A DNA stretch of 34,657 nt from NCBI GenBank assembly GCA_019246665.1, contig JAFAQA010000546.1, positions 1 through 34,657 of the forward strand. Reading direction: 5' to 3'. The notes below the pieces were generated by a model, which worked only from the letters and a program-made list of their open reading frames with translations, was not told the origin of the DNA and searched no databases. This DNA is from Hyphomicrobiales bacterium (GTDB lineage: Bacteria > Pseudomonadota > Alphaproteobacteria > Rhizobiales > Beijerinckiaceae). The translations under genes were made by a program, and so were the position numbers. Positions 17,348 through 24,957 of the stretch are shown in pieces (the stretch's first letter is position 1; each line of letters opens with the position of its first letter).

Positions 17348-17501
17348 GAGGTCCCCTCCTCGCGTCTGAGGTTTCGCTCCAATGCAGGAGCATCACTACG
17401 GACCGGGCAGCATCCCTTATCCGGCAATCTTCACGAGAAGTGTGAGTTCCCCATCCTCGATTTGCAAAAGCGCGGCATCCTGACGCAGGTTCGAAGACGC
17501 A

Positions 17502-18314
17502 TCATCGCACCTCGTCACTGCTGACGCCCGCTCCCAAATCGACCGCGATCTGCGTTTCTCGTCCCACGCATTTCGGATGACCGAATCCGGAAGCGCTCTT
17601 CCCGGCGGGGCCGATGTCGTAAATGATCGCATCCTTCATATTGGGACTTACACCCGACGGCACGTGGTCGAGCCCCAAGGAGTGCCGAACGCGCCAAGCG
17701 ACATTGTGGTCGGCACAAGCCGTGTCGCCGCTCACGCCGAGCGCGCCGACTATGTTGCCGCTGGAATCGTAAAGCGCGAGCCCGCCGCCGAAGACGATCA
17801 CCCCACCGGAGGTCTTGCCGATCATCGGGTCTTCCCGGGTGCCGAACTGCTTGGGATCACCGGCATAGATCGTCTCCGGCACGGCCGGGTTGGCGGCGGC
17901 CGCGCCGAAAAGGAATCCGCCGGGCTGAGCCGCGGCATAAAGATTCGCAGTCGCCACGGCCTTGTTGCCAAGGCTGAAGGCGTTTGCGGTGCTTGCTTTT
18001 TCGGCCGCTATGGCTCGACTTCCGAGCCATTGGTCATCGACGTTTTTTCCGCTATGGACCAAGGCGCAGACCTTGCCCTCTCGATTGACGGTTGCAGCCC
18101 ACTCATTGTTGTCGAAGCCGCCATTGCTTGGCCCGCCCCCAGGCTTGATGCTCTTTCGCAAGGCATCCTCCAGCGCGTCGTGCTCGACAGGGCATGCTGT
18201 GCGCTGAGCTTGTTCGTTGGTGTTCGTCGAAGTCTCGGGCGTCTGGCTCAGAACGGGTTGCGGAACGAATAAAAGGAGCAGCATCGACACCCCTTCGATC
18301 GCGAGCTTCGGCAT
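17502..18314 (-). CDS. Secreted GlcG/HbpS-like heme-binding family protein
   Basis: 270-aa exported protein of the GlcG/HbpS (DUF336) family. The N terminus is a signal peptide ending near QPVLSQ. The core shows the family pattern: RAIAAEKASTANAFSL, the repeated Gly/Ala-rich segment, GGVIVFGGGLALYDSSGNIVGALGVSGDT, then CADHNVAWRVRHSLGLD. Several added Cys residues (about five) could form disulfides in the periplasm. The ATG at 18314 has AAGGGA about 8 nt upstream. It lies 154 bp upstream of the PQQ dehydrogenase on the same strand. GlcG-like proteins often sit beside dehydrogenases and can bind or degrade heme; the actual role here is unknown. Confidence 0.78.
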   Translation of the reverse strand: MPKLAIEGVSMLLLLFVPQPVLSQTPETSTNTNEQAQRTACPVEHDALEDALRKSIKPGGGPSNGGFDNNEWAATVNREGKVCALVHSGKNVDDQWLGSRAIAAEKASTANAFSLGNKAVATANLYAAAQPGGFLFGAAAANPAVPETIYAGDPKQFGTREDPMIGKTSGGVIVFGGGLALYDSSGNIVGALGVSGDTACADHNVAWRVRHSLGLDHVPSGVSPNMKDAIIYDIGPAGKSASGFGHPKCVGRETQIAVDLGAGVSSDEVR

Positions 18315-18604
18315 GGCGGCATTCCCTTCGCCGTGTCGCCCCACGAGACAACGGAGGAGGTGGCACAAGGTTCGCGGTCACAGACCGAAAGCCTGCAAAT
18401 GCAGTGCCCAACGGTGATCCTGCTCCATCCCCCGATCGCGGAGCGATCCGGCTTATTTTCGCCGAAAACGCCTTTGTAGGGCGCGGGAGTTGCCCTCCCC
18501 TCCACACCGAATAAGATCGTGAGCGGGTGGAAACATTGGCCAAGTGCCCCCAGGGTGCTCAAAACCCCTCTCGTCAAAAGCGGGCTTGGCTGCGGAGTTC
18601 GACT

Positions 18605-18826
18605 ATGCCGGTATATTGCCTTTTCGACAGGAGCGGTGCCGAGCAAACGATTTTCAATGTTGCGGCTGCCGATCCGCACGACGCCCGCAGGCTGGTCGCG
18701 CTCAATTGTCAGGTCGCCGCACAGGACGAGGAAATCTACGGATGTGAGCTCGACACGAGCGTCTCGGTACCGTGGGGAGAAATCCACGCGGTCGATGGGC
18801 GCGTGATCAAAGTGATCCGTGTGTGA
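18605..18826 (+). CDS. Hypothetical 73-aa protein
   Basis: Small acidic cytoplasmic protein, MPVYCLFDRSGAEQT to KVIRV, with alternating hydrophobic residues that suggest a compact beta-rich fold. I do not recognise a family. The ATG at 18605 has GGAG 8 nt upstream. No signal peptide or membrane segment is seen. It stands alone on the plus strand and is convergent with the next gene. The 290 bp upstream (18315-18604) lie between divergent genes and hold no other gene. Confidence 0.55.
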   Translation: MPVYCLFDRSGAEQTIFNVAAADPHDARRLVALNCQVAAQDEEIYGCELDTSVSVPWGEIHAVDGRVIKVIRV

Positions 18827-18891
18827 AGCAAGGGGCGACGTTGCACCTTGCCTTCGGTCCTCGCTCGACCGGCGTCGTCAAGCTGCCGAAA

Positions 18892-19311
18892 TCAGCAAAC
18901 GTGGATTTCGCGCCAGCCCCAAGCGGAGGGCTCGCCCGACCAGCACTTGCCATCCACGAGTGAGCCACCCCAGCCGCCGTAAGCGCCGCGCTGCGCCCAT
19001 CCCCAGCGACGGGCGTGCCAGGCATATTGGCGACGCCAAGGAGCGCCATGCCAGCCCGCATGCCGATGCGCGCGCCAGACAGCGTGCCTCGATCCGTGTG
19101 CGTAGGCGTAACGCCTGTGGGCGTAAGGGTAGAAGGGTCCGCCGGGGTGATAATACCAGAAGTCATTGGCGGGAACCCGGGAATAGCGCCGATACGCCTC
19201 GTAAACTCCCGACTCGCTCCTTGTATTCGCCTGCGAGGCCGAAAAAGGAAGCGTCACGCAAGCCGCGGCGACGACGGCTACAGAACACAGGCCCAAAACC
19301 TTGGCGTCCAT
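18892..19311 (-). CDS. Hypothetical secreted protein rich in Tyr, His, Trp and Arg
   Basis: 139-aa protein with a signal peptide (MDAKVLGLCSVAVVAAAC, cleavage near SASQA). The mature part is dense in aromatic and basic residues (FWYYHPGGPFYPYAHRRYAY, WHGAPWRRQYAWHARRWGWA), a composition seen in several small envelope proteins of Hyphomicrobiales with no known role. Two Cys residues lie near the C terminus. The start at 19311 is chosen to put the signal peptide first; an in-frame ATG at 19341 would add ten polar residues. No family name can be given. Confidence 0.6.
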   Translation of the reverse strand: MDAKVLGLCSVAVVAAACVTLPFSASQANTRSESGVYEAYRRYSRVPANDFWYYHPGGPFYPYAHRRYAYAHGSRHAVWRAHRHAGWHGAPWRRQYAWHARRWGWAQRGAYGGWGGSLVDGKCWSGEPSAWGWREIHVC

Positions 19312-19613
19312 CGGTTGGTGTCCTCTCTCGGCTTTCCTCATTTCGGCAAAGGCAGGCCAAGATCATAACATGCGTGACGATCACATACGCAAGTTCGACC
19401 AAGATAGTTGCGCGAAGTTGTCCCGATGACCTCCGACACACGGGACATGCTTTGCGCCCATGCGCCTCAGGGGCGACGAGATTGGGGTGATCGCCAGGTG
19501 GGCTCGGAGAATCCAACGATCAATAAGCTCACAGCTAGAGCATTGCGATGAATGGCTTTAGTGCCATCATCCGCGAGCGGTCGCCGAGAAAATGCGGCCG
19601 CGAAGGAGCTTAG
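19312..19613. other. Divergent intergenic region
   Basis: 302 bp between divergent genes. It should hold promoters for the secreted aromatic-rich protein (minus) and the aminotransferase (plus), whose GGAG site lies just before 19614. I see no gene, no hairpin of note and no EcfG-type promoter here. Confidence 0.55.
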
Positions 19614-20780
19614 ATGGAATTTTCGCTCAATCCGCTGGTCCTTGCGACGGAGGCGCCGCCGATCCCGATCGCGCAAGCCTGGAAGGCCCGCTATCGAGGT
19701 CAATTCGGGCCCCTCATAGACTTGTCGCAAGCTGTGCCCGGCCACGCGCCGCCGCAGAACTTGCTTTCCCGTTTGGGCGAGGCGGCAAGCCAGCCGGAGG
19801 CGAGCCGTTACGGGCCGATCCTTGGGGATCTTGCTTTACGTGAGGCTTTGGCAGCAGATATTTCATCGGGCTATGCAGGTCGGGTCGCGGTCGAGCAAGT
19901 AGCGATCACAGCCGGCTGCAATCAAGCGTTCTTCGTCGCTGTGCAAACCTTGGCGCAGCCGGGCGAGGCGATCGTCCTGCCCTCGCCCTGGTATTTCAAT
20001 CATAAGATGGCGCTCGACATGCTCGGCATCGAGGCGAGGCCGCTCGCCTGCGATCCGAAGAGCGGATTTCTGCCGGACCCCGACGCCTGCGAAGCTTTGA
20101 TCGACACCCGCGTCAAGGCGATCGTGCTGGTGAGCCCGAACAACCCGTCCGGCGCCGTCTACTCCGAGACTTTGATCACCCGCTTTCATGCGCTTGCGCG
20201 CCGGCGCGGCCTGGCGCTGGTGCTCGACGAAACTTACCGGGATTTTCTTCCTCTTTCGGTCAACCGGGCGCATGGCCTGTTCGCCGAACCTGACTGGGAT
20301 GCAACCCTCATCCACCTCTACAGCTTCTCGAAAGCCTACGCGATTCCGGGTCAACGCCTCGGTTCGATCGTCGCGGCGCCAAGCTTCCTCGCGGAGGCTG
20401 CGAAGATCCTCGACAGTTTGCAGATCTGCCCGCCGCGTCCGGTGCAGATGGCGATCCTGGCCTCGATCGAGGAAACGCGCGATTGGCGTGAAGGCGTGCG
20501 CCGCGAACTCGCGCTCCGAGCCGACGCCTGTCGAGCCGCGTTTGCCAAATCCGAATCTTGGCGCCTCTCTTCGATCGGCGCCTATTTCGCATTTGTCGCG
20601 CACCCTTATCCGGCCGAAACGGCGGCTGCGGTTGCCGAAAGGCTCGTGGTCGAGGCGGGCATTCTCGGACTTCCCGGCCCCTATTTCGGGCTAGGGCTCG
20701 AGGGATATCTACGGTTTGCTTTCGCGAACGTTGAACGGGACATGTTGGCGCGAGTGGGCGACAGGCTCACGAGACTTTAG
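19614..20780 (+). CDS. PLP-dependent class I/II aminotransferase
   Basis: 388-aa cytoplasmic fold-type I aminotransferase that moves an amino group between an amino acid and a keto acid using pyridoxal phosphate. Visible motifs: substrate-side YGPILGDLALREALA, ITAGCNQAFF, the PLP-binding SPNNPSGAVYS, VLDETYRDF, and the Schiff-base lysine Lys240 in YSFSKAYAIPGQRLGS. The late Arg for the carboxylate lies in YLRFAFAN. The ATG has AGGAG 5 nt upstream. The gene is monocistronic. Substrate cannot be set from the sequence; aspartate/aromatic or MalY-like specificity are all possible. Confidence 0.9.
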   Translation: MEFSLNPLVLATEAPPIPIAQAWKARYRGQFGPLIDLSQAVPGHAPPQNLLSRLGEAASQPEASRYGPILGDLALREALAADISSGYAGRVAVEQVAITAGCNQAFFVAVQTLAQPGEAIVLPSPWYFNHKMALDMLGIEARPLACDPKSGFLPDPDACEALIDTRVKAIVLVSPNNPSGAVYSETLITRFHALARRRGLALVLDETYRDFLPLSVNRAHGLFAEPDWDATLIHLYSFSKAYAIPGQRLGSIVAAPSFLAEAAKILDSLQICPPRPVQMAILASIEETRDWREGVRRELALRADACRAAFAKSESWRLSSIGAYFAFVAHPYPAETAAAVAERLVVEAGILGLPGPYFGLGLEGYLRFAFANVERDMLARVGDRLTRL

Positions 20781-20827
20781 CCGCGATTGGCGCCCGGTAC
20801 TTCCGCAATGCGCCCACACGACGCCCG

Positions 20828-20863
20828 GCGGCTTTGGGCGCCATCGCATGGGACCAAAGCCGC
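20828..20863. terminator. Inverted repeat between convergent genes, possible terminator
   Basis: GCGGCTTTGG (20828-20837) and CCAAAGCCGC (20854-20863) form a perfect 10-bp stem with a 16-nt loop, between the aminotransferase and the GlsB-like gene, which converge. There is no T run on either side, so it is not a textbook intrinsic terminator. Confidence 0.4.
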
Positions 20864-20899
20864 GCCTTGCAAAATGAAGCCGACTGCGCCGACGCCCAG

Positions 20900-21160
20900 C
20901 TATGGCGTGGTGCTTCGCCCCGCGATCAGGTGGTAAACCACGAGCACGACGACGGCCCCGATGATGGCGACGAGCATGCTGTAAAGGTTGAAACCGGTGA
21001 TCCCTGTCGCGCCGAGCTCCGTAAAAAGAAAGCCGCCCACGAGGGCACCCACAATTCCGAGCACGATGTCCAAGATGACACCTTCGCCTCGCTTGTTGAC
21101 GACCTTGCTGGCGATGAAACCTGCGATTAGTCCGAGCACGAGCCATCCGATGATCGACAT
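20900..21160 (-). CDS. GlsB/YeaQ/YmgE-family stress membrane protein
   Basis: 86-aa inner-membrane protein of the transglycosylase-associated family (GlsB/YeaQ/YmgE), built of about three hydrophobic segments rich in Gly. The family start MSIIGWLVLGLIAGFIASKV and the central DIVLGIVGALVGGFLF are clear. Members are typically induced by general or envelope stress; molecular function is unknown. It lies 9 nt after the DUF937 gene on the same strand, has a GAGGAA site before its ATG, and is probably co-transcribed from the EcfG-type promoter at 21686-21711. Confidence 0.92.
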   Translation of the reverse strand: MSIIGWLVLGLIAGFIASKVVNKRGEGVILDIVLGIVGALVGGFLFTELGATGITGFNLYSMLVAIIGAVVVLVVYHLIAGRSTTP

Positions 21161-21169
21161 GAGAGTTCC

Positions 21170-21655
21170 TCACCTCATCTGCATATTTTGAGCCAGTTCC
21201 GCATTGGTCGGCACCCGGCCCGAAGGCGTGAGCCGGTCCACCAAATTTGGAAGAACGCGCGACAGCTCCGTAAGGAGTTGATCGCGCGGAATGCCCGACC
21301 TCTGCGAAAGCTGATCGATGATATCAGGGCCGATGGCTTGGTGAACCTCTTGTGGCGACACAGGCTGGTTCTCGCCAGGCCCCACCCAAGATCCGACGAG
21401 GCCACCCAGCCCCTTCTGCCGAAATTGATCGAGAAGACCGCCGAGGCCCCCGATGAGGCCCCCGTCGAAGGCGGGTTGAGCCGGTGATGTACCAGGCCGC
21501 CCTGTGGGCTGCCCCGGGGGAGCTCCGCCGAGCGCGCTCGCGAGCCCGCCTTTTCCCATGGCCCGCGAAGCCAGGAGCGCAGCGAGCGCGATCATCAATG
21601 GCTTTGAGATGTTGCCGCCGGGAACGCCGGCTCCAAGTTCATCGAATAGGCCCAT
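21170..21655 (-). CDS. DUF937/YidB-family protein
   Basis: 161-aa protein of the DUF937 (YidB-like) family. The N terminus MGLFDELG is followed by an Ala/Gly-rich segment, a Gly/Pro-rich linker, GGLGGLLDQFRQKGLGGLVGSWVG and the family core ISPEEVHQAIGPD-like segment (VSPQEVHQAIGPDIIDQL), then SGIPRDQLLTELSRVLPNLVDRLTP. The ATG at 21655 has GGAGG upstream; upstream in-frame codons are not credible. Function is unknown. A perfect EcfG-type promoter ends 31 nt before the start, and a stress membrane gene follows 9 nt downstream. Confidence 0.85.
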   Translation of the reverse strand: MGLFDELGAGVPGGNISKPLMIALAALLASRAMGKGGLASALGGAPPGQPTGRPGTSPAQPAFDGGLIGGLGGLLDQFRQKGLGGLVGSWVGPGENQPVSPQEVHQAIGPDIIDQLSQRSGIPRDQLLTELSRVLPNLVDRLTPSGRVPTNAELAQNMQMR

Positions 21656-21683
21656 GTGTTCCCTCCTTATCCGCAATGGCAAG

Positions 21684-21709
21684 AGAACGGAGAAGGTGAG
21701 CCGGTCGTT
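21684..21709 (+). promoter_or_regulatory. Possible EcfG-type promoter (one mismatch) for the alpha/beta hydrolase
   Basis: AGAAC-N17-CGTT on the plus strand, one mismatch from GGAAC-N16/17-CGTT. It overlaps almost fully with the perfect minus-strand promoter, so the site may fire in both directions. It lies about 113 nt upstream of the TTG start at 21823. Confidence 0.35.
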
Positions 21710-21711
21710 CC
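21686..21711 (-). promoter_or_regulatory. EcfG-type promoter for DUF937-GlsB operon
   Basis: On the minus strand GGAAC (21711-21707), 17 nt, then CGTT (21689-21686): a perfect match to the EcfG general stress consensus. The -10 element lies 31 nt before the DUF937 start codon. Confidence 0.8.
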
Positions 21712-21822
21712 CAAAACATCCAGGCAAATGTGGTTGCCAGGGCGCGCTTTTCCCTTGGGAGCCCTTCGTTCTGGACGATAAGATAAGCGGATGGGGGCGG
21801 GCGTTCTTTCCGGGAGCAAGTA

Positions 21823-22560
21823 TTGGCATCTTCAGCAGAGCCCGTCAGCATCGCAGTCGATGGCGCGGTTCGCGTCTCGGCTCTTTTGCAGTCACCCTCG
21901 CGAGCGCGCGCTTGTTATGTGCTTGCGCATGGGGCGGGCGCCGGCATGACGCATCCCTTCCTTGCGGCCGTCGCCCAGGAACTCGCGGAGCGCGGCATTG
22001 CGACCCTGCGCTATCAATTCCCGTACATGGAAGTGCGCGGCAAGCGGCCCGACGCACCGAAAACTGCGCATGCGACGGTTCGGGCGGCCGTCGCCGAAGC
22101 TATGCACCGAGAACCGGCGCTTCCTCTCATCGCCGGGGGCAAGTCCTTTGGCGGACGCATGACATCGCAAGCACAAGCTGTCGCTCCGCTCCCGCACGTC
22201 CGCGGCTTGGCCTTCCTCGGTTTTCCGTTGCATCCGGCTGGACGGCCATCGCAGGAGCGCGCCCAGCATCTTTTCGACGTGACAATTCCGATGTTGTTCC
22301 TGCAAGGCACCCGCGATGCGCTCGCCGCGCCACAGGAACTCGAGCCACTTTGCGCGGCGCTCGGGCCGCGCGCAACCTTGAAGCTTTTTGAAAAAGCCGA
22401 CCACTCCTTCCGTGTCCCGGCGCGAAGCGGGCTGAAGGATGCGCAAGTGAGAGGTTACATCCTGGACGCGCTCGCCGCCTGGATCGACGGCGTGCTCACG
22501 CGCCCCGTTGGGCACCAGGCTGAAGATCTCATCCAAAAAGAACAAAAAACTGAGCCGTGA
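21823..22560 (+). CDS. Alpha/beta hydrolase of the TEX30/KANL3-like (dienelactone hydrolase-related) group
   Basis: 245-aa cytoplasmic alpha/beta hydrolase. Visible features are the oxyanion-side LAHGAGAGMTHPF, the strand IATLRYQFPYMEVRGKRPD, the nucleophile elbow GGKSFGGRM with Ser in GxSxG-like GKSFG, the acid loop FLQGTRDALA, and the catalytic His in ADHSFRVP. The start is TTG at 21823 with GGGAG 6 nt upstream; no ATG lies near. Substrate is unknown. It is 151 bp upstream of ku in the same direction and could be co-expressed. Confidence 0.8.
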   Translation: MASSAEPVSIAVDGAVRVSALLQSPSRARACYVLAHGAGAGMTHPFLAAVAQELAERGIATLRYQFPYMEVRGKRPDAPKTAHATVRAAVAEAMHREPALPLIAGGKSFGGRMTSQAQAVAPLPHVRGLAFLGFPLHPAGRPSQERAQHLFDVTIPMLFLQGTRDALAAPQELEPLCAALGPRATLKLFEKADHSFRVPARSGLKDAQVRGYILDALAAWIDGVLTRPVGHQAEDLIQKEQKTEP

Positions 22561-22711
22561 GTTAATCAGTTCTGACGTTTCCAAGTTTTGTTCGCTATAT
22601 GTTCTGTAATTCCCGACACCGATGCTAGAATTTGACCGACAGCCTCGATTGACTCGCCGGGGCAGAAGTTTAATCGTCAAATTGTAACGAGTTGAGTGGA
22701 GTAGAAACAAC

Positions 22712-23671
22712 ATGGCGCCGAGGAGTAACTGGAAGGGATTCCTGAAGTTGTCCCTCGTGTCATGCTCGATTGCGCTCTATCCAGCCTCGAGCTCGTCCTC
22801 CCGCGTCAGGTTCAACACGCTCAATCGTCAGACGGGAAATCGGCTGAAACGTCAGTTCATCGATGCCGGCACCGGCGATGTCGTCGAGGCCGAGGATCAG
22901 ATCAAAGGCTTTCAGGTCGATCGCGACAATTACCTTGCCGTCGAGGAAAGCGATCTCGACGACATCCGGCTGGAGACGACGCACACTCTCGAGATTGAGA
23001 AGTTCGTGCCGCGCGCCGAGATCGATCCGCGTTACATGGACGTGCCTTATTACATCGCTCCGACTGAAAAAGTAGGCGAAGAGGCTTTCGCCGTCATTCG
23101 CGATTCCATGCGCGAAGAGGCCGTCGTCGGTCTTGGCCGTGTGGTCATGGCGCGGCGCGAGCGCATCATCATGCTCGAGCCCTGGGAGAAGGGCCTGCTC
23201 GGGACGATGCTTCGCTACGGGTACGAGGTGCGCAACGAGCAGCCCTATTTCGAGGAGGTGCCCGAGCTCCAGATCGATAAAGACCTGAAGGAAATGGCGA
23301 AACTGATCATCAGGCGCAAGTTTGGCCATTTCGACGCCAGCGAGTTCAACGACCGCTACGAGGACGCGGTCGTGCAAATGGTGCGCGACAAGCAGGCTGG
23401 AGCAAAGCCGAGGCCGGCAAAGAGCGCGCCGCCGGCCGGCAACGTGATCAATCTTATGGACGCCTTGAAGCGCAGCCTCGCAGCAGGCGCGCGAACGCCG
23501 GCGGAGCAGGCCCCGCCGGCGCAAAAGAAGCGCGCGAGCGCCAAGGCCGGCCAGCGCGATCAACCGCAGTTCAAGCTTCCGATCGCGGGCGGAAAATCGA
23601 AAACCTCCGTAGCGAAGGAACCTGCACGGAAGGAAACTGCGTCGAAGCCTTCGCGGAGGAAGGCATCGTGA
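22712..23671 (+). CDS. ku: Bacterial Ku protein for non-homologous end joining
   Basis: 319-aa DNA-end-binding protein of bacterial non-homologous end joining; it forms a homodimeric ring on broken DNA and recruits LigD. The family start is clear (MAPRSNWKGFLKLSLVSCSIALYP), followed by the Ku core to about residue 235 (FVPRAEIDPRYMDVPYYIAP, GLGRVVMARRERIIMLEP). The long Lys/Ala/Pro-rich C-terminal tail holds QPQFKLPIAGG at 284-294, which recurs in the next gene. The ATG at 22712 has GGAG 10 nt upstream. The stop overlaps the next start (GTGA). No LigD is in the window. I see no EcfG promoter directly upstream. Confidence 0.95.
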   Translation: MAPRSNWKGFLKLSLVSCSIALYPASSSSSRVRFNTLNRQTGNRLKRQFIDAGTGDVVEAEDQIKGFQVDRDNYLAVEESDLDDIRLETTHTLEIEKFVPRAEIDPRYMDVPYYIAPTEKVGEEAFAVIRDSMREEAVVGLGRVVMARRERIIMLEPWEKGLLGTMLRYGYEVRNEQPYFEEVPELQIDKDLKEMAKLIIRRKFGHFDASEFNDRYEDAVVQMVRDKQAGAKPRPAKSAPPAGNVINLMDALKRSLAAGARTPAEQAPPAQKKRASAKAGQRDQPQFKLPIAGGKSKTSVAKEPARKETASKPSRRKAS

Positions 23672-24405
23672 GCCGCAGCGCGACCGATCACGGCCTCATC
23701 TTGTGGATGGAGCGGGAGGGCGACATCTACTCGCCGGCGATGCGACTCAGCCAAAGCTCCGAAGAGGCGATCGAGCGTGACCTTTGGGAATGCGTTCATG
23801 CAGGGGCGTGCCACAGCATCTATCGCTATGGGACGCACGCCAATGGCGGAAGCTACTGCCGTGAGATTACCGAGGAGGTCGCGGCGCGGCTCGGGCGGCT
23901 GAGCTTGTCGATGCGCAGACCTCCCGCTGGACCGGTGCGCAGCTTTCTCGAAGCTCATGGCGTTGAGTTTTTCGCCAGCATCCCGGAACGGCTCGACCGC
24001 GATCTTCCCGCCTCTCCACCCTTCCAGATGCAAGCGCCTCAATCTGGTGGATCGGCGAAAAAAAGTGCGCGGCGGAAAAGCCGCGCGAAGCCACTCACCC
24101 CAGAAGAGCTTCGCGCTCAACCGCAGTTCAAGCTTCCCATTGCGGGGGGAAGGGACGTCGAAATTTCTCGCACGGCGAGCGGCGAAGCGCCTGTGCCTTC
24201 GCCCGGCGAGAATGACGATGCGAGCGGCATCGAGCGCGTTTCGCTACGAGACGAGAGATCTTTGGCCGATCGCAGCGCCGCGTGGAAACGCTTTGACGAA
24301 AAGCTTCGCGAAATGGGCGTGAAGGGGGCAATGCAAGCGCAGTCCGGAACTCAGCCAAACATGGGAGCAGGGGAAAAGACGCGAAGATCGGCATCCCGCT
24401 CTTAA
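23668..24405 (+). CDS. Unknown protein coupled to Ku, sharing its tail motif
   Basis: 245-aa protein whose GTG start overlaps the ku stop by 4 nt. I do not recognise a family. Residues about 1-115 look folded, with Trp, Cys and His scattered (LILWMEREG, LWECVHAGACHSIYRYG, ITEEVAARLGRL). Residues about 118-150 are a basic Ser/Lys/Arg linker. Residues 151-161 are QPQFKLPIAGG, identical to residues 284-294 of Ku. The C-terminal part is polar, with a short helix-like end (RSAAWKRFDEKLREMGVKGAM). Coupled translation and the shared motif suggest a partner in DNA-end repair, for example through binding a common protein. That is inference. Confidence 0.75.
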   Translation: MSRSATDHGLILWMEREGDIYSPAMRLSQSSEEAIERDLWECVHAGACHSIYRYGTHANGGSYCREITEEVAARLGRLSLSMRRPPAGPVRSFLEAHGVEFFASIPERLDRDLPASPPFQMQAPQSGGSAKKSARRKSRAKPLTPEELRAQPQFKLPIAGGRDVEISRTASGEAPVPSPGENDDASGIERVSLRDERSLADRSAAWKRFDEKLREMGVKGAMQAQSGTQPNMGAGEKTRRSASRS

Positions 24406-24453
24406 GTCGGGCCGCTGTCCACGCGCCCTCGAACATCGTGAGCGAGCATGGGC

Positions 24454-24753
24454 TCAGCAGCCTTGCTTCGTTTTCGAGGATTTGGATGTCGTGCCCATCG
24501 CTTGTTGACTTGCCGTCGGCTGCCCCTGTTCCTGGCGCTGCGCATCTTCTGACGACGTCGCCTTCCCTTGCGCCGCGCTATTCATCGCGGCGGTCGGCGG
24601 ATGTTGATGCGTGACGCCTGTCGTGGTCGTTTGCGAATTCGCGCCGACCGTGGGACCCGAACCGGCATCCTTCGAGGTGCACGGGCCGGCATGGGCCAGG
24701 CCCGCGGCCATGCAAAAAGCGGTGCTGCAGATGAGCGTCAAGCTTCGATTCAT
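24454..24753 (-). CDS. Small secreted hypothetical protein, Thr/Gln/Ser-rich
   Basis: 99-aa exported protein: signal peptide MNRSLTLICSTAFCMAAGLAHA, then a low-complexity polar mature part (GPCTSKDAGSGPTVGANSQT, HQHPPTAAMNSAAQGKATSS) ending in KTKQGC. Two Cys residues, one near each end of the mature chain, could form a disulfide. The ATG at 24753 has GGGAGG upstream. A near-consensus EcfG promoter lies 51 nt before the start. Function unknown; likely stress-linked by context. Confidence 0.7.
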   Translation of the reverse strand: MNRSLTLICSTAFCMAAGLAHAGPCTSKDAGSGPTVGANSQTTTTGVTHQHPPTAAMNSAAQGKATSSEDAQRQEQGQPTASQQAMGTTSKSSKTKQGC

Positions 24754-24803
24754 GTAAGCCTCCCAGGGTTGTCGTGCGTCGGCGATCCTTGATCGCCTGG
24801 GCT

Positions 24804-24828
24804 AACCTTGCGGTCGAAGCGGGGTTCC
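24804..24828 (-). promoter_or_regulatory. Possible EcfG-type promoter for the small secreted protein
   Basis: Minus strand GGAAC-N16-GGTT, one mismatch in the -10 element from CGTT. The -10 lies 51 nt upstream of the ATG at 24753. Confidence 0.5.
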
Positions 24829-24957
24829 CTTGAGAGCCAAGTCTCGCTTTTGCCAGCAGCACGCTGCCTTTACTTGGGGTCGCCAATAATTCTCTGAGTT
24901 GTTCGCGGACATCACCTTCGCGCAAATGCGAATGCCATTTTCGCATCATGCCTGGCC

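Noticed and set aside
18350-18374. CGAAC-N16-CGTT on the minus strand upstream of the GlcG-like gene
   Set aside because: One mismatch, outside the cluster of stress genes, and the gene belongs to a metabolic block. Not convincing alone.
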